Positions 8,705-17,873 are shown, counted from the first letter of the stretch. The stretch is 64,000 bases of DNA from Pseudomonas fluorescens (GCF_018614655.1 NZ_JAGGOG010000011.1:1-64000), one strand, 5' to 3'. Translations and numbers: made by a program. Notes: a model not told the origin generated them from the letters alone.

Positions 8705-10132
8705 TTGTCTGACGCTCAAGCCCCTCGCCCCCGCTATAAATCCGACCTGATCTACGGCCTGGAAGACCGCCCGCATTTCACCGCAGCGATTTTTGCCGCG
8801 TTGCAGCATGTGCTAGCCAGTTTTGTCGGCATCATCACCCCGACGTTGATTGTCGGCGGCGTACTTGGCCTGGAAAGCGAAGTGCCGTACCTGGTGAGCA
8901 TGGCGCTGTTCGTTTCCGGGCTGGGCACCTTTGTTCAGGCTCGACGCTTTGGCCCTATAGGTTCAGGGTTGTTGTGCCTGCAAGGCACCAGTTTCTCGTT
9001 TATCAGCGTGATCCTCAGCGCCGGCTTCATGGTCAAGGCCCGAGGCGGCGGCACCGATGAAATTCTCTCGACGATCTTCGGCATCTGCTTCTTCGCGGCG
9101 TTTATCGAAGTGGTGCTCAGCCAGTTCATTGGCAAGTTGCGCATGCTGATCACGCCGGTGGTCACCGGTACCATCATTACCCTGATGGGCCTATCGCTGA
9201 TCAAGGTGGCGGTCACCGACATGGCGGGCGGCTATGGTGCCAGCGACCTGGGCGCGGCCGGTAATATGGGGCTGGCGGCGCTCGTGCTGCTGACCATCGT
9301 GGTGCTCAATCGCTTCAACAACCCGTTCCTGCGCCTGGGCTCGATCGTGATTGGCCTGACCCTGGGCTTCGTGGTCGCCTGGTGGCTGGGCCGCGTGGAT
9401 CTTGCGGCGTTGCCTCAAGTGCCGTTGATCAGCGTACCGGTGCCGTTCAAGTACGGGTTTTCCTTTGACTGGGTGGCATTTATTCCGGTGGCCGTGATCT
9501 TCCTGATTTCCCCGCTGGAAGCCGCCGGTGACCTGACCGCCAACTCGATGATTTCCCAGCAGCCGGTCAAAGGCCCGCTGTACATCAAGCGCATCAAGTC
9601 CGGACTGCTGGCCGACGGCCTCAACTCGGCAATGGCGGCCACCTTCAACAGCCTGCCAATGGTGACGTTCGCCCAGAACAACGGCGTGATCCAGCTGACC
9701 GGCGTGGCCAGCCGTTACGTGGCGTACTTCATTGCAGGGCTGTTGGTCCTGCTTGGGTTGTTCCCGGTGATCGGCGCGGTGTTGCAGTTGATGCCCAAGC
9801 CTGTACTGGGCGGCGCCACGCTGATCATGTTCGGCACGGTGGCGGTGGCCGGGATCAAGATCCTCGCCGAAGCCGGCCTGCATCGGCGCAACGTGCTGAT
9901 CGTGGCGATTTCCCTTGGGATGGGCCTGGGTGTGGCGGCGGTGCCGGAAGTGCTGCGTGATCTGCCCAAGGCGCTGCACAACATCTTCGAGTCACCGATC
10001 ACCGTCGGTGCGTTCTGCGCTATCGTGCTGAACATCTTCCTGCCGGAAGAGTTCATAGAACTGGAAGAAGATGAATTTGATCCGGAAGCGGCCACCCTCA
10101 AGGTGATGCAAGACCCGGACGTCACGAAATAG
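8705..10132 (+). CDS. NCS2-family xanthine/uracil permease
   Basis: A nucleobase:cation symporter-2 transporter of 475 residues with about 12-14 hydrophobic segments. The segment QNNGVIQLTGVASR near residue 320 is the NCS2 signature in the form found in xanthine permeases such as XanP/XanQ. QGTSFSF in TM3 and the acidic segment EAAGDLTA also fit the family. The substrate is probably a purine, but uracil or urate cannot be excluded. The apparent start is TTG (8705), giving MSDAQAPRPRYKSDL; no strong Shine-Dalgarno is visible. It is followed 9 bp later by the lipoprotein gene, so the two are probably cotranscribed. Confidence 0.88.
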   Translation: MSDAQAPRPRYKSDLIYGLEDRPHFTAAIFAALQHVLASFVGIITPTLIVGGVLGLESEVPYLVSMALFVSGLGTFVQARRFGPIGSGLLCLQGTSFSFISVILSAGFMVKARGGGTDEILSTIFGICFFAAFIEVVLSQFIGKLRMLITPVVTGTIITLMGLSLIKVAVTDMAGGYGASDLGAAGNMGLAALVLLTIVVLNRFNNPFLRLGSIVIGLTLGFVVAWWLGRVDLAALPQVPLISVPVPFKYGFSFDWVAFIPVAVIFLISPLEAAGDLTANSMISQQPVKGPLYIKRIKSGLLADGLNSAMAATFNSLPMVTFAQNNGVIQLTGVASRYVAYFIAGLLVLLGLFPVIGAVLQLMPKPVLGGATLIMFGTVAVAGIKILAEAGLHRRNVLIVAISLGMGLGVAAVPEVLRDLPKALHNIFESPITVGAFCAIVLNIFLPEEFIELEEDEFDPEAATLKVMQDPDVTK

Positions 10133-10141
10133 GAACCCTTT

Positions 10142-10612
10142 ATGCGCAGATTCGCTGGCCTGACCCTTTCACTGCTGCTGCTCACCTTGAGCGCCTGCGC
10201 CCTGTTCCCCAATCGCGACCCGGTGAACATCAACGTGGTGGGCATCGAGCCGCTGCAAAGCCAGGACCTGGAAGTGCGTTTTGCCGTGAAGCTGCGGGTG
10301 CAGAACCCCAATGAAACGGCGATCGACTACAACGGTGTGGCCCTGGACCTGGAGGTCAATGGCCGACCGCTGGCGTCGGGGGTCAGCGATCAGCAGGGAT
10401 CCATCCCGCGGTTTTCCGAGACCGTTCTGATGGTGCCGGTGAGTGTTTCAGCGTTTTCCGTGTTGCGCCAAACCCTGGGCCTGAGCCAGACCCAGGGTTT
10501 GAACAACTTGCCCTACGTCTTGCGCGGCAAACTGGCGGGCGGGCTGTTCGGGACCATGCGCTTTGTGGATCGCGGCACCCTGGACCTGCCGAACGCCGCC
10601 GCTACCTGGTAG
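10142..10612 (+). CDS. LEA2/WHy-domain lipoprotein
   Basis: A small predicted lipoprotein of 156 residues. The signal peptide ends in the lipobox LSAC (Cys19). The rest resembles a LEA-type-2/WHy beta-sandwich: INVVGIEPL, then LRVQNPNETAIDYNGVALDLEVNGRPLA, the classic stretch in which conserved NPN marks the domain. Members are stress-associated and their bacterial role is poorly known. The gene lies 9 bp after the NCS2 permease and 32 bp before an acetyltransferase gene, so it may belong to a small operon. Confidence 0.85.
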   Translation: MRRFAGLTLSLLLLTLSACALFPNRDPVNINVVGIEPLQSQDLEVRFAVKLRVQNPNETAIDYNGVALDLEVNGRPLASGVSDQQGSIPRFSETVLMVPVSVSAFSVLRQTLGLSQTQGLNNLPYVLRGKLAGGLFGTMRFVDRGTLDLPNAAATW

Positions 10613-10644
10613 TCACACCTTGTAAACATGGAGGGCCCTGCACC

Positions 10645-11190
10645 ATGGACGCGCAACCAACGCTGTACACCGAACGCCTGATTCTACTTCCGCTGACCCT
10701 CGACGATGCCGAGGGTATCCAGCAGCACTTCCCTCATTGGGAAGTAGTGCGTTACCTCAATGCCCAGGTGCCCTGGCCCTACCCGACCGATGGTGCCCGT
10801 ACCTACCTGGAAAAGATCGCCTTGCCAGCGATCGCCCGGGGTGAGGAATGGCACTGGTCGATCCGCCTGAAAAGCGCACCGGAGCAACTGATCGGCAACA
10901 TCAGCCTGATGGACGAAGTCGACAATAACCGTGGGTTCTGGCTGGGGCCACAGTGGCAAGGCCAGGGGCTGATGGCCGAGGCCAGTGCGTCGGTGACCGA
11001 CTATTGGTTCAAGGTACTTGAACGGCCTGTGATGCGGGTACCCAAGGCAGCGCCGAACACGGCGTCCCGCCGGATTTCCGAGCGTACGGGGATGCGTTTG
11101 ATCAGGAGTGACGAAGGCCAGTTTGTCGAAGGCAATTTCCCACGTGACATCTGGGAAATCACCCGCGAGGAATGGCTGCTCAGTCGCTGA
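10645..11190 (+). CDS. GNAT-family N-acetyltransferase
   Basis: A 181-residue acetyltransferase of the RimJ/RimL type (Acetyltransf_3-like). It starts with [14 protein letters not shown] and contains an acetyl-CoA-binding region [17 protein letters not shown]. The expected substrate is an N-terminal amine or a small amine; none can be named. The consensus R/QxxGxG loop is present as QWQGQG. The 3' end overlaps the convergent nitrilase gene by 11 bp. The ATG at 10645 is preceded by GGAGGG. Confidence 0.87.
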   Translation: MDAQPTLYTERLILLPLTLDDAEGIQQHFPHWEVVRYLNAQVPWPYPTDGARTYLEKIALPAIARGEEWHWSIRLKSAPEQLIGNISLMDEVDNNRGFWLGPQWQGQGLMAEASASVTDYWFKVLERPVMRVPKAAPNTASRRISERTGMRLIRSDEGQFVEGNFPRDIWEITREEWLLSR

Positions 11191-12115
11191 TAAACCGTAC
11201 GCCCGGCTTGGCCCGCTCATCCACGGTCAGCTCAAACACATCCGGCCGGGCGTAGTGGCCAACCACGTCGTAGTCATACCGTGCCCGCACCAGGTCATCG
11301 GTATCAATTTGAGCCGTGAGCAACCCCGCCCCACCGAGCAAAGGCCCGGCCAGAATGTCGCCCATCGGCCCGACAATCACACTGCCACCGGCAATCAGCG
11401 GACGCTCGGCGGGCCAGTTGGCAACCTCTACGCCCAATGCCTCGGGTGACGCCTGAACCTGGCAGGCACTGACCACAAAGCAGCGCCCCTCATGGGCGAT
11501 ATGCCGCATGCTGACCTGCCACATTTCCCGCTCATCCACCGTTGGTGCGCACCACACCTCCACGCCCTTGGCATACATCGCCGTGCGCAACAGAGGCATC
11601 ATGTTTTCCCAGCAAACCGCGCCACCAATGCGTCCCACCGCGGTGTCGATCACAGGCAGGGTGGAGCCGTCGCCCTTGCCCCAGATCAGCCGTTCGGTGC
11701 CGGTAGGCATCAGTTTGCGATGCTTGGCCACCAAACCGCCCTGAGGCTCGAAATACAGCACCGTGCAGTACAACGTGCTGCCACAGCGTTCGATCACACC
11801 CAGTACCAGGCTCGCACCGGTGCGTGCCGACAGGCCGGCCAAGGCGTCAGTTTCGCTGCCCGGCACGTCGATCGCATTGGCGAAGTAGCGGGCAAACGTT
11901 TCACGACCTTCCGGCAAACGGTAACCCAGCTGCGTGCCAAACCCTTCGCCTTTGGGATAACCGCCGAGCAGGGCCTCAGGCATCACCACTAATTGCGCAC
12001 CGCTGTGGGTGATGGCGTCTTCGTAGGAAAGGATCTGCTCCAGGGTTTCACCCTTGCCGCCGGGCAAGGAGCCAACTTGCAAGGCAGCCACAGTAGAGAG
12101 GGGCATCGGGGTCAC
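11180..12115 (-). CDS. Nitrilase (carbon-nitrogen hydrolase)
   Basis: A 311-residue member of the nitrilase superfamily, most like true nitrilases, which hydrolyse nitriles to carboxylic acid and ammonia. The catalytic triad is Glu47 ([12 protein letters not shown]), Lys134 (HRKLMPT) and Cys168 (VCWENMMP). The CWEN context and the PKG after the Glu fit nitrilases rather than amidases. The substrate is unknown. A LysR regulator is divergently transcribed 74 bp away and may control it. An alternative start three codons in ([10 protein letters not shown]) is possible. Confidence 0.88.
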   Translation of the reverse strand: MTPMPLSTVAALQVGSLPGGKGETLEQILSYEDAITHSGAQLVVMPEALLGGYPKGEGFGTQLGYRLPEGRETFARYFANAIDVPGSETDALAGLSARTGASLVLGVIERCGSTLYCTVLYFEPQGGLVAKHRKLMPTGTERLIWGKGDGSTLPVIDTAVGRIGGAVCWENMMPLLRTAMYAKGVEVWCAPTVDEREMWQVSMRHIAHEGRCFVVSACQVQASPEALGVEVANWPAERPLIAGGSVIVGPMGDILAGPLLGGAGLLTAQIDTDDLVRARYDYDVVGHYARPDVFELTVDERAKPGVRFISD

Positions 12116-12125
12116 TCCGAATCAA

Positions 12126-12140
12126 TGGGGGTTGCCCATT
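12126..12140. promoter_or_regulatory. Inverted repeat in nitrilase/LysR intergenic region
   Basis: ATGGG-N5-CCCAT, a perfect 5-bp dyad with a 5-bp spacer, in the 74-bp gap between the nitrilase and LysR starts. LysR-type regulators usually bind such dyads between divergent genes. Only sequence symmetry supports it, and the exact T-N11-A form is not met. Confidence 0.35.
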
Positions 12141-12189
12141 CTCCGGCCAACACTGATCATGAATAAAGCCCACCTCGCTGCTAAATGAT

Positions 12190-13116
12190 ATGAGCCAAAT
12201 GAATATCGCCCAAGTCGATCTCAACCTGCTGAAAGCCTTCGAAGCCCTGCACGATGAGTCCAGCGCCAGCCGTGCGGCACTGCGTCTGGGCGTCACGCAA
12301 TCGGCCGTCAGCGCAGCCTTGCGGCGTTTGCGCGAGCTGTATGGCGATCAGTTGTTTGTGCGCACTGGCCGAGGCCTGGCGCCCACCTTGCGGGCCAATC
12401 AATTGAAACCGGTGATCAGCGAAGCACTGGATCGTTGCCGGCAAAGCCTGGCGATGGTCGATCCTCACGGCAGTCATTATCAGGGGCGTTCGGTAGCGCT
12501 GGGTTTATCCGATGATTTCGAGATTGCCTATGGCCGGCGCCTGATCGAGGAAATCGCCCGGCGTGCACCGAAGCTGCGGGTGATCTTCCGCCAGACCCAC
12601 AGCCAGATCGTCGCCAATGCCCTGCTCGATCGCACCCTGGACCTGGCAATCACTGCCGGTGGCTTCGCTGAACGGCGACTGAGCCGGCAGGTGCTGGGGG
12701 AAGGTGATTATCAGTGCCTGGTGGACCCCGGCAGTGTGGAGCCCGGTCAGCAGAGCATCGGCCTTGACGAGTTCGTCGAGCGTGAGCATGTGTTGGTGTC
12801 GTCTGGCGGGTTTATCGGGATCACCGATGAAGGGTTGGCTGCGCTGGGTTTGAGTCGCCAGGTCTGCGCCTCAACCACACACTTTGCGGCCCTGCCGTTC
12901 CTGCTCAAGGGCAGCCAGGCGGTGGCGACCATTCCCGGGCACGCGGCCCAGGCCATCGCCCGAATGACCGGTTTGACGGTACTGCCGTGCCCTCTGGCAT
13001 TACCGCGTTATCCGGTGGAGCTGGGGTGGCGCACCCAGGCCCAGTTGGACCCGTTGCTGCTGAAGGTGCGCGAGGCCGTGGTTGCCTGTTTTACTTGGCC
13101 GCCATCAGTCGATTGA
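12190..13116 (+). CDS. LysR-family transcriptional regulator
   Basis: A 308-residue LTTR. The winged HTH is at about residues 7-66 (VDLNLLKAFEALHDESSASRAA then VTQSAVSAALRRLRE), followed by a substrate-binding domain with the two-lobed pattern. The HTH opening 'DLNLLKAFEAL' places it in the NodD/SyrM-like branch. It is divergent from the nitrilase and could be its activator; the co-inducer is unknown. Its 3' end overlaps a convergent small gene by 26 bp. Confidence 0.9.
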   Translation: MSQMNIAQVDLNLLKAFEALHDESSASRAALRLGVTQSAVSAALRRLRELYGDQLFVRTGRGLAPTLRANQLKPVISEALDRCRQSLAMVDPHGSHYQGRSVALGLSDDFEIAYGRRLIEEIARRAPKLRVIFRQTHSQIVANALLDRTLDLAITAGGFAERRLSRQVLGEGDYQCLVDPGSVEPGQQSIGLDEFVEREHVLVSSGGFIGITDEGLAALGLSRQVCASTTHFAALPFLLKGSQAVATIPGHAAQAIARMTGLTVLPCPLALPRYPVELGWRTQAQLDPLLLKVREAVVACFTWPPSVD

Positions 13117-13342
13117 CTTCACTGCGCACCATGTTGGCAAATTCCGGCGGCGACATGCTGTCCAGCTCTGAACGTACCCACTCGGACCACTTGCCCTTGC
13201 GCTTGGCGCGTTCGCCAAACAAGCGTGCACCTTCGCCCTTGGCCTTGCCCAGATTGCTTTGCCACAGGTCATACAGACGGGACTTTTCATCTTCAAGCGC
13301 GGCGCGCTCGGCTAGGGGCTTGTTGGCCAGATTGAAGCTCAT
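13091..13342 (-). CDS. Conserved small hypothetical protein
   Basis: An 83-residue, strongly charged, mostly helical protein beginning MSFNLANKPLAER and rich in Lys, Arg and Glu. It has no signal peptide, membrane segment or Cys pair. I recognise the type as a small conserved Pseudomonas protein but cannot name a function. Its ATG has AGGT 11 bases upstream on the minus strand. It is convergent with the LysR gene and overlaps its last 26 bp. Confidence 0.65.
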   Translation of the reverse strand: MSFNLANKPLAERAALEDEKSRLYDLWQSNLGKAKGEGARLFGERAKRKGKWSEWVRSELDSMSPPEFANMVRSEVNRLMAAK

Positions 13343-13509
13343 GTGGAGTTACCTGCTGCGTAAATAGGTGACATCTTACACTGTAGGTGGAAATGTCTGA
13401 GTTCGGATTTATTATCAGATGAGCAACGGCGCGAAAAAAACTGCAACTTTTGCCGCGCTCCCCGACTCCATTGTTCATCGCCAAATACACATCTAGCAGG
13501 AGTTATCCA

Positions 13510-13839
13510 ATGGCCCGTAAAACCGCCACCCAAGCCGCGCAAGCGGTCGAAGATCAAATCAAGGATCAAGCTTTCAGTGAACTTCAGGCGCTGATCGAGG
13601 AGTCGGACAAACTGCTCAAGAGCAGCGCCAGCCTGGTGGGCGAAGAAGGTGAAACCCTGCGTGAGCAGGTGGCGATCAAACTCAAACAAGCCCTGGACTC
13701 TGTCTCCAGCGTGCGCGAGCGCAGCAAGCCGGTGGTGGATGCCACCGAGACTTACATCGGTGGCCACCCATGGCAGACCGTGGCCATCTCTGCAGGTTTC
13801 GGCCTGGTGGTAGGCCTGTTGCTGGGTCGTCGCAACTGA
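13510..13839 (+). CDS. DUF883 (ElaB/YqjD-like) membrane-anchored protein
   Basis: 109 residues: a long amphipathic helical N-terminal part (about 10-85) and a C-terminal hydrophobic anchor (WQTVAISAGFGLVVGLLLG) ending GRRN, which is diagnostic of the DUF883 family. E. coli YqjD and ElaB are inner-membrane proteins that bind ribosomes in stationary phase. The ATG at 13510 follows AGGAGTT at 13498-13504. A hairpin follows the stop. Confidence 0.88.
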   Translation: MARKTATQAAQAVEDQIKDQAFSELQALIEESDKLLKSSASLVGEEGETLREQVAIKLKQALDSVSSVRERSKPVVDATETYIGGHPWQTVAISAGFGLVVGLLLGRRN

Positions 13840-13845
13840 AGCCCT

Positions 13846-13867
13846 GGAGAGGGGCTTGCCCCTCTCC
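13846..13867. terminator. Hairpin between convergent genes
   Basis: GGAGAGGGG-CTTG-CCCCTCTCC, a perfect 9-bp GC-rich stem between the DUF883 gene and the convergent dpkA. There is no clear T-run on either side, so it may be a weak bidirectional terminator or an mRNA end stabiliser. Confidence 0.5.
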
Positions 13868-13871
13868 CTCA

Positions 13872-14909
13872 TCAACTTTGTGCCAATACTCGCAACCGAC
13901 TCAACTCTTCACTATCGATAGTAATTCCCTCTACCGCTGCCTTTGCCCGTGAGCGATGGCGACGGTCCCCAGGTAAACGCTTAAGCCCCGCCGCATGCAT
14001 CTGCCGCACCAATTCCTGGCTGCGCTCGGCAAAGTTCTGTCCGGCGGTTTTGCTCGGGTCGATCACAATCAGCAACTGGCCTGTCCAGGGCGTCTTCGCG
14101 CCGGGGTGATTGGACCAGTCGAACTCAAAAGAAAAATGACCGCCCGTCAACGCTGCCGCCAGCAACTCAACCATCATCGACAACGCCGAACCCTTGTGCC
14201 CGCCAAACGGCAACAACGCACCGCCTTCGAGGATCGCCTTGGGGTCCTGGGTCGGTTGCCCCAGGCTATCGACACCGGTTCCCGGTGGTACGCGCTCGCC
14301 CTTACGCGCCGCAATCTGCACGTCGCCATGGGCGATGGCACTGGTGGCCAGGTCAAAGACAATCGGTGGCCCATCGGCCCGTGGCGCCGCAAAGGCAATG
14401 GGATTGGTGCCGAACAGTGGTCGGTCGGCGCCATGGGGTACCACGCAGGTCATGCTGTTGACCACGCTGAGGGCCACCAGCCCTTCTTCGGCGAACGGTT
14501 CAACATCGGGCCACAGTGCAGCAAAGTGATGGGAGTTACGGATAGCCAGCACGGCGATCCCGGCGCTGCGGGCTTTTTCAACCAATAACGGACGCGCTGC
14601 GGCCAATGCCGGCTGGGCAAAACCATTGCCGGCGTCGACCCGGACAAAGCCTGCAGCGACATCCTCGACCACCGGCACCGCAGCACCATTGACCCAACCA
14701 CTGTTGAGGGTCGACACATAGCCCGGAATGCGAAACACCCCATGGCTATGAGCACCATCGCGTTCGGCGCGGGCGCAGTTGTCGGCCAGCACGCCAGCGA
14801 CCTCAGGTGAGGTGCCATGGCGGATGAAAATTTGCTTGAGCAAGGCAACCAGTTCAGTGAAAGCAATCGTCTGCGATGCATTCACCACAGTAAAGGGTGT
14901 GGCTGACAT
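13872..14909 (-). CDS. dpkA: Delta1-piperideine/pyrroline-2-carboxylate reductase DpkA
   Basis: A 345-residue member of the Ldh2/MDH2 (malate/ureidoglycolate dehydrogenase-like) NAD(P)H oxidoreductases. It closely resembles Pseudomonas DpkA across its length. Conserved segments include RDGAHSHGVFR, NSHHFAALWPDVEPFAEEGL and LPFGGHKGSALS. DpkA reduces cyclic imines from D-lysine and D-proline breakdown to L-pipecolate and L-proline. It is a single gene here without obvious lysine or proline genes next to it. The ATG at 14909 has CTGGAGC upstream on the minus strand. Confidence 0.85.
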   Translation of the reverse strand: MSATPFTVVNASQTIAFTELVALLKQIFIRHGTSPEVAGVLADNCARAERDGAHSHGVFRIPGYVSTLNSGWVNGAAVPVVEDVAAGFVRVDAGNGFAQPALAAARPLLVEKARSAGIAVLAIRNSHHFAALWPDVEPFAEEGLVALSVVNSMTCVVPHGADRPLFGTNPIAFAAPRADGPPIVFDLATSAIAHGDVQIAARKGERVPPGTGVDSLGQPTQDPKAILEGGALLPFGGHKGSALSMMVELLAAALTGGHFSFEFDWSNHPGAKTPWTGQLLIVIDPSKTAGQNFAERSQELVRQMHAAGLKRLPGDRRHRSRAKAAVEGITIDSEELSRLRVLAQS

Positions 14910-15065
14910 CTGAAGCTCCAGTGTAATTATTGGAGGGGGCTACAGCCTGCTGGGTTCAGCCTCTTGATTAAACAACGCGGAGCGAGTGGCCTGTCAACTA
15001 CCTGTTCTTCTGATGAGAGGCCTGCCCACGCCTAGGGCAGGCAGGTGAGGCATTTTCTGTCGGAA

Positions 15066-15335
15066 TCAGTCCTTCTGGTCCCGCAGCACATTGCCGGAGG
15101 CGCCGTCGATGCGGAACTCGTAGACCACACCATCGGACTTGCGCCCTTCCCCTTCCCAATAACCGTCGTTATCCGCCTCGATCTTGTAGATCTCGACGTA
15201 CCCGGCCTTGGTCTTGGCGGTCTCAATCGCTTTTTCAATGGTGATCCAACCGGCACCCGGGCGATCAGCCAGGGCAGCGCCTGCACTGAGCAAGGTGGTG
15301 GCAGCAATCATGGCAGCTAAGGTTTTCTTCAACAT
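15066..15335 (-). CDS. Periplasmic PepSY-domain protein
   Basis: An 89-residue secreted protein with a cleavable signal peptide (MLKKTLAAMIAATTLLSAGAALA) and a single PepSY domain (ITIEKAIETAKTK ... VYEFRIDGASGNVL). Small stand-alone PepSY proteins are often envelope-stress or two-component-system accessories; their role is unproven. I start at MLKKT (15335) because GGAGTACGAAA lies just before it; a start 7 codons upstream would contain that Shine-Dalgarno. No neighbour explains it. Confidence 0.82.
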   Translation of the reverse strand: MLKKTLAAMIAATTLLSAGAALADRPGAGWITIEKAIETAKTKAGYVEIYKIEADNDGYWEGEGRKSDGVVYEFRIDGASGNVLRDQKD

Positions 15336-15486
15336 TTTCGTACTCCATTTAAACAAAGACAGACACGGTTCCTGTGTTTTAGGGCGTGGTGTTTAAGAAA
15401 TAGTTCCAATTGATGGGCAATTGCCATGACTGCTGTTCTCGTCACGGGGTCGTGAAGGTTAGAATGTAGGAAATCAGGATGAACCA

Positions 15487-16488
15487 ATGACCGAACAGTC
15501 CCTTTCAGAAGCCGAATATGACGCTATCACCGAGGCCGCCGCGCACTGGTGCATGCGTCTGCACGCCTCTGATTGCACGACTGCCGAACGTCAGGCGTTT
15601 ACACAATGGCACGACGCCCATCCACTGCATGCCTTCGAGTACGCAGCGATGCTGGAAATCTGGGATGTCGCCGATCACTTGCCGCGTATTGAAACCACGC
15701 CAACTCCGGTCGTTGTGCCATTCAAGCCACGTAGCCGGTTACGCACTTATGCGGTCGCCGCAGCTGTCTGCCTGGTTGCCTTGCCCCTGGCCGCTTTCAC
15801 CGGCTGGGAAGCCGGTTGGTTGCCCAGTTCCTATCAGCACATTGAAGCCGAGGGCGGCCTGCGCCAGGTCACACTGAGCGATGGCAGCCAGGTGGAATTG
15901 AACCTGGGCACCGAGCTTGTTTATAGCAACTACAAAGACGAACGCCGAGTGACTCTTCGCAAGGGCGAAGCCTTTTTCAAGGTTAGCCATGACGCCGGAC
16001 ACCCGTTCGTGGTCCGGGCTGGCGAAGGGCGTATCCGTGTGACGGGCACCCAATTCAACGTCTGGAAATACGAAGACCAAGTACGGGTTATGTTGTTGGA
16101 AGGCTCGGTGCAAATTGCCAGTGACGAGGCCCACAGCGGAGCGCGGCTGTCACCCGGCATGCAGGCCAGTTATAACCGCGGCGACACCAGCCCCAAGGTC
16201 AAGCCGATTGACCCTGACGACACCGCCCTCGCCTGGCGCGATGGAAAACTGATTCTCGACAACCTGGCCCTGGCCGATGCCCTGCCGCTGATCAACCGCT
16301 ACCTGAATACACCGGTGATGCTGGCCGACGCCAATACGGGTGCCATTCGTATCGGCGGGATCTACAACCTCAACGAAGTCAGCAACCTCGTCCCCTCCTT
16401 GCCCAAGGTCCTGCCGGTCTACCTGACCCTGAACCAGGACGGCAATCCGGTCCTCAATTCGATACCGCAAAAAACGCCCAAAGGCTGA
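15487..16488 (+). CDS. FecR-like anti-sigma/sigma regulator, orphan
   Basis: A 333-residue FecR-family membrane protein. A cytoplasmic DUF4880-type N-terminus (AAAHWCMRLHASDCTTAERQ, residues 18-37, then FTQWHDAHPLH) is followed by one TM segment (about 82-102) and a periplasmic FecR domain (QVTLSDGSQVELNLGTELVY, RVTGTQFNV). The C-terminus resembles an STN/secretin-like fold (LADALPLINRYLNTPV). FecR proteins normally control an ECF sigma factor and are encoded between it and a TonB receptor. Neither neighbour is present here. It precedes the fap operon by 320 bp. The upstream Shine-Dalgarno is CAGGATG. Confidence 0.85.
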   Translation: MTEQSLSEAEYDAITEAAAHWCMRLHASDCTTAERQAFTQWHDAHPLHAFEYAAMLEIWDVADHLPRIETTPTPVVVPFKPRSRLRTYAVAAAVCLVALPLAAFTGWEAGWLPSSYQHIEAEGGLRQVTLSDGSQVELNLGTELVYSNYKDERRVTLRKGEAFFKVSHDAGHPFVVRAGEGRIRVTGTQFNVWKYEDQVRVMLLEGSVQIASDEAHSGARLSPGMQASYNRGDTSPKVKPIDPDDTALAWRDGKLILDNLALADALPLINRYLNTPVMLADANTGAIRIGGIYNLNEVSNLVPSLPKVLPVYLTLNQDGNPVLNSIPQKTPKG

Positions 16489-16739
16489 TCACCAACACTT
16501 GGCGCCGGGGTCCCGCGCGCTTTGAAGTGTCCACTTTTGAAACACCCATCTCGTCTGAATCAATGGCCCGCTGCGGCATCACCGGATTGTCATCCAGAGT
16601 GCTTCATTTCTGAGACAGGCGTGGGCATATGTGGCTGACAGGATCATGGCCAGCGCGCTGTTTCAGGCTTGATACACATCATTTGCCTCCCGCCCTCCCG
16701 TATCGTTCAACCAACTGAATACAAAAGAAAAATTAAAAG
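16489..16739 (+). promoter_or_regulatory. Candidate enhancer region upstream of fapA
   Basis: No gene is seen. Two dyads sit where sigma-54 enhancer sites would be expected. 16527-16545 begins GTGT and ends ACAC and includes the half-site TGAAACA. 16659-16676 reads TGTTTCA-GGCT-TGATACA, matching at 6 of 7 positions per arm. The shared TGTTTCA/TGAAACA half-site 65-215 bp above the -24 element suggests activator binding. This is inference from spacing and symmetry only. Confidence 0.35.
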
Positions 16740-16755
16740 CGGCACAGCTTCTGCT
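16740..16755 (+). promoter_or_regulatory. Predicted sigma-54 (-24/-12) promoter of fap operon
   Basis: CGGCACAGCTTCTGCT has the invariant GG (16741-16742) and GC (16753-16754) separated by exactly 10 bp. It agrees with TGGCAC-N5-TTGC at 8 of 10 defined positions. An A-rich tract precedes it. Transcription would begin near 16766, leaving a leader of about 40 bases before the fapA start. A sigma-54 activator gene lies at the far end of the operon. Confidence 0.6.
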
Positions 16756-16808
16756 CTGTTCCTGATAACGCTGTTTAGGGTCAGCGTTACAAAACAAGGA
16801 ATGCTGCC

Positions 16809-17255
16809 GTGATCACCTTCACTCCAGGCTCGATGAGCCTCCTGCTGATCAGCTGTGTACTCATCAGTACCGCTGCGTTCGCCGCCGGTGACGGGATCAT
16901 CGTGATCCAGCGCACGGTACAAGGCCACATGGCCGGCCGCTCCCCTGGTATTGACCCCAATCCAACCACCGTCAGCGCCAATCCTTCCGTACAAGTGCTG
17001 CGCGCTACCAGTGGCGAACTCAGCGATAACGATATCGCCGGAGTCGCCAGCGGTTCCAGCATCACTCACGCCATCCTGCCCAACGGTAACCTCCCCGGCA
17101 TGAACACAATCCAGGCCGCCAGCACCTCGGGCCTTGGAGGTTCAGCCATTGGGCACAGCGGTGGCGGGTCAAGCATGGCCGGGCAAATCAACGGTTCAAT
17201 TCAGCGCGGCATGACGCCCCTTAACAACATCAGCAACATGATGGGAGGCCAGTGA
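16809..17255 (+). CDS. fapA: Functional amyloid protein FapA
   Basis: 148 residues with a signal peptide ([15 protein letters not shown]) and a low-complexity Ser/Gly/Asn-rich body ending in [10 protein letters not shown]. As the first gene of fapABCDEF it matches FapA, the periplasmic chaperone-like or nucleation modulator of Fap fibres. The GTG at 16809 is preceded by AAGGA at 16796-16800 with 8-base spacing; an ATG at 16831 is an alternative that would still keep a signal peptide. The stop overlaps the fapB start (ATGA). Confidence 0.85.
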   Translation: MITFTPGSMSLLLISCVLISTAAFAAGDGIIVIQRTVQGHMAGRSPGIDPNPTTVSANPSVQVLRATSGELSDNDIAGVASGSSITHAILPNGNLPGMNTIQAASTSGLGGSAIGHSGGGSSMAGQINGSIQRGMTPLNNISNMMGGQ

Positions 17256-17809
17256 TGAATCGTTCCTGGCTGATCCTCGCGCTGCTGGGCTGCTCATCGG
17301 TCATGGCTGGCAGCGACAACAAGGCGCAGATCGATAACTCAGGCCAACAGTATGGCGGCGTCGCCTCGGTCAACCAGGCCGCCGGCAACCAGCAACAACA
17401 GATCAACAGCCGATCCATTACGGTCGGTGGCCAGTCCAGTGGCGCTCTCACCCAGAAACTCGACAGCAAGGCCGATCCTTCCCTGAATGCCAAGGCGGCG
17501 ATCCAGGGCTCTTCTTTCAGCAATGGCAACGGAGTACTGGGCGTCAACCAGTCAGCCGGTGCCAACAACCAATCGATCAATGCCGTGCGGATCAGCATCA
17601 ATGCAGGTCCCCTAGGCATCGACGACAGCGTCCTGTCACAGCAAAACGTGGCGCTGTCACCAAACTCAGGCCCCACCTCCACCACTGGCAGCCGCCAGGT
17701 CGTTACCAGCGACCAGGCCTTCACCGGCAGCCGAGGAGTGGTACAGGTGAACCAGAGTGCCGGGGTGGGGAACCGAGTGGCTAACACCCTGAACCTGCAG
17801 CTCAATTGA
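17255..17809 (+). CDS. fapB: Minor amyloid subunit / nucleator FapB
   Basis: 184 residues with a signal peptide ([18 protein letters not shown]) and three imperfect repeats built around VNQxAGxxNQ (residues about 38, 97 and 160), resembling those of the major subunit FapC. FapB is a minor fibre component thought to nucleate assembly. The body is Gln/Asn/Ser-rich and has no Cys after the signal peptide. GGGAGG at 17243-17248 sits at good spacing for the ATG at 17255; a GTG one codon upstream is in frame but less likely. Confidence 0.88.
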   Translation: MNRSWLILALLGCSSVMAGSDNKAQIDNSGQQYGGVASVNQAAGNQQQQINSRSITVGGQSSGALTQKLDSKADPSLNAKAAIQGSSFSNGNGVLGVNQSAGANNQSINAVRISINAGPLGIDDSVLSQQNVALSPNSGPTSTTGSRQVVTSDQAFTGSRGVVQVNQSAGVGNRVANTLNLQLN

Positions 17810-17873
17810 TACCCGAGCTGTTCGCTGGACCGCACCAACACTTAACCCACAATTAGAAGCAAGGAGATACACC

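Noticed and set aside
15020..15042. GCCTGCCC...GGGCAGGC hairpin after the PepSY gene as a terminator.
   Set aside because: The stem is clear but no T-run exists on either strand; too weak to call.
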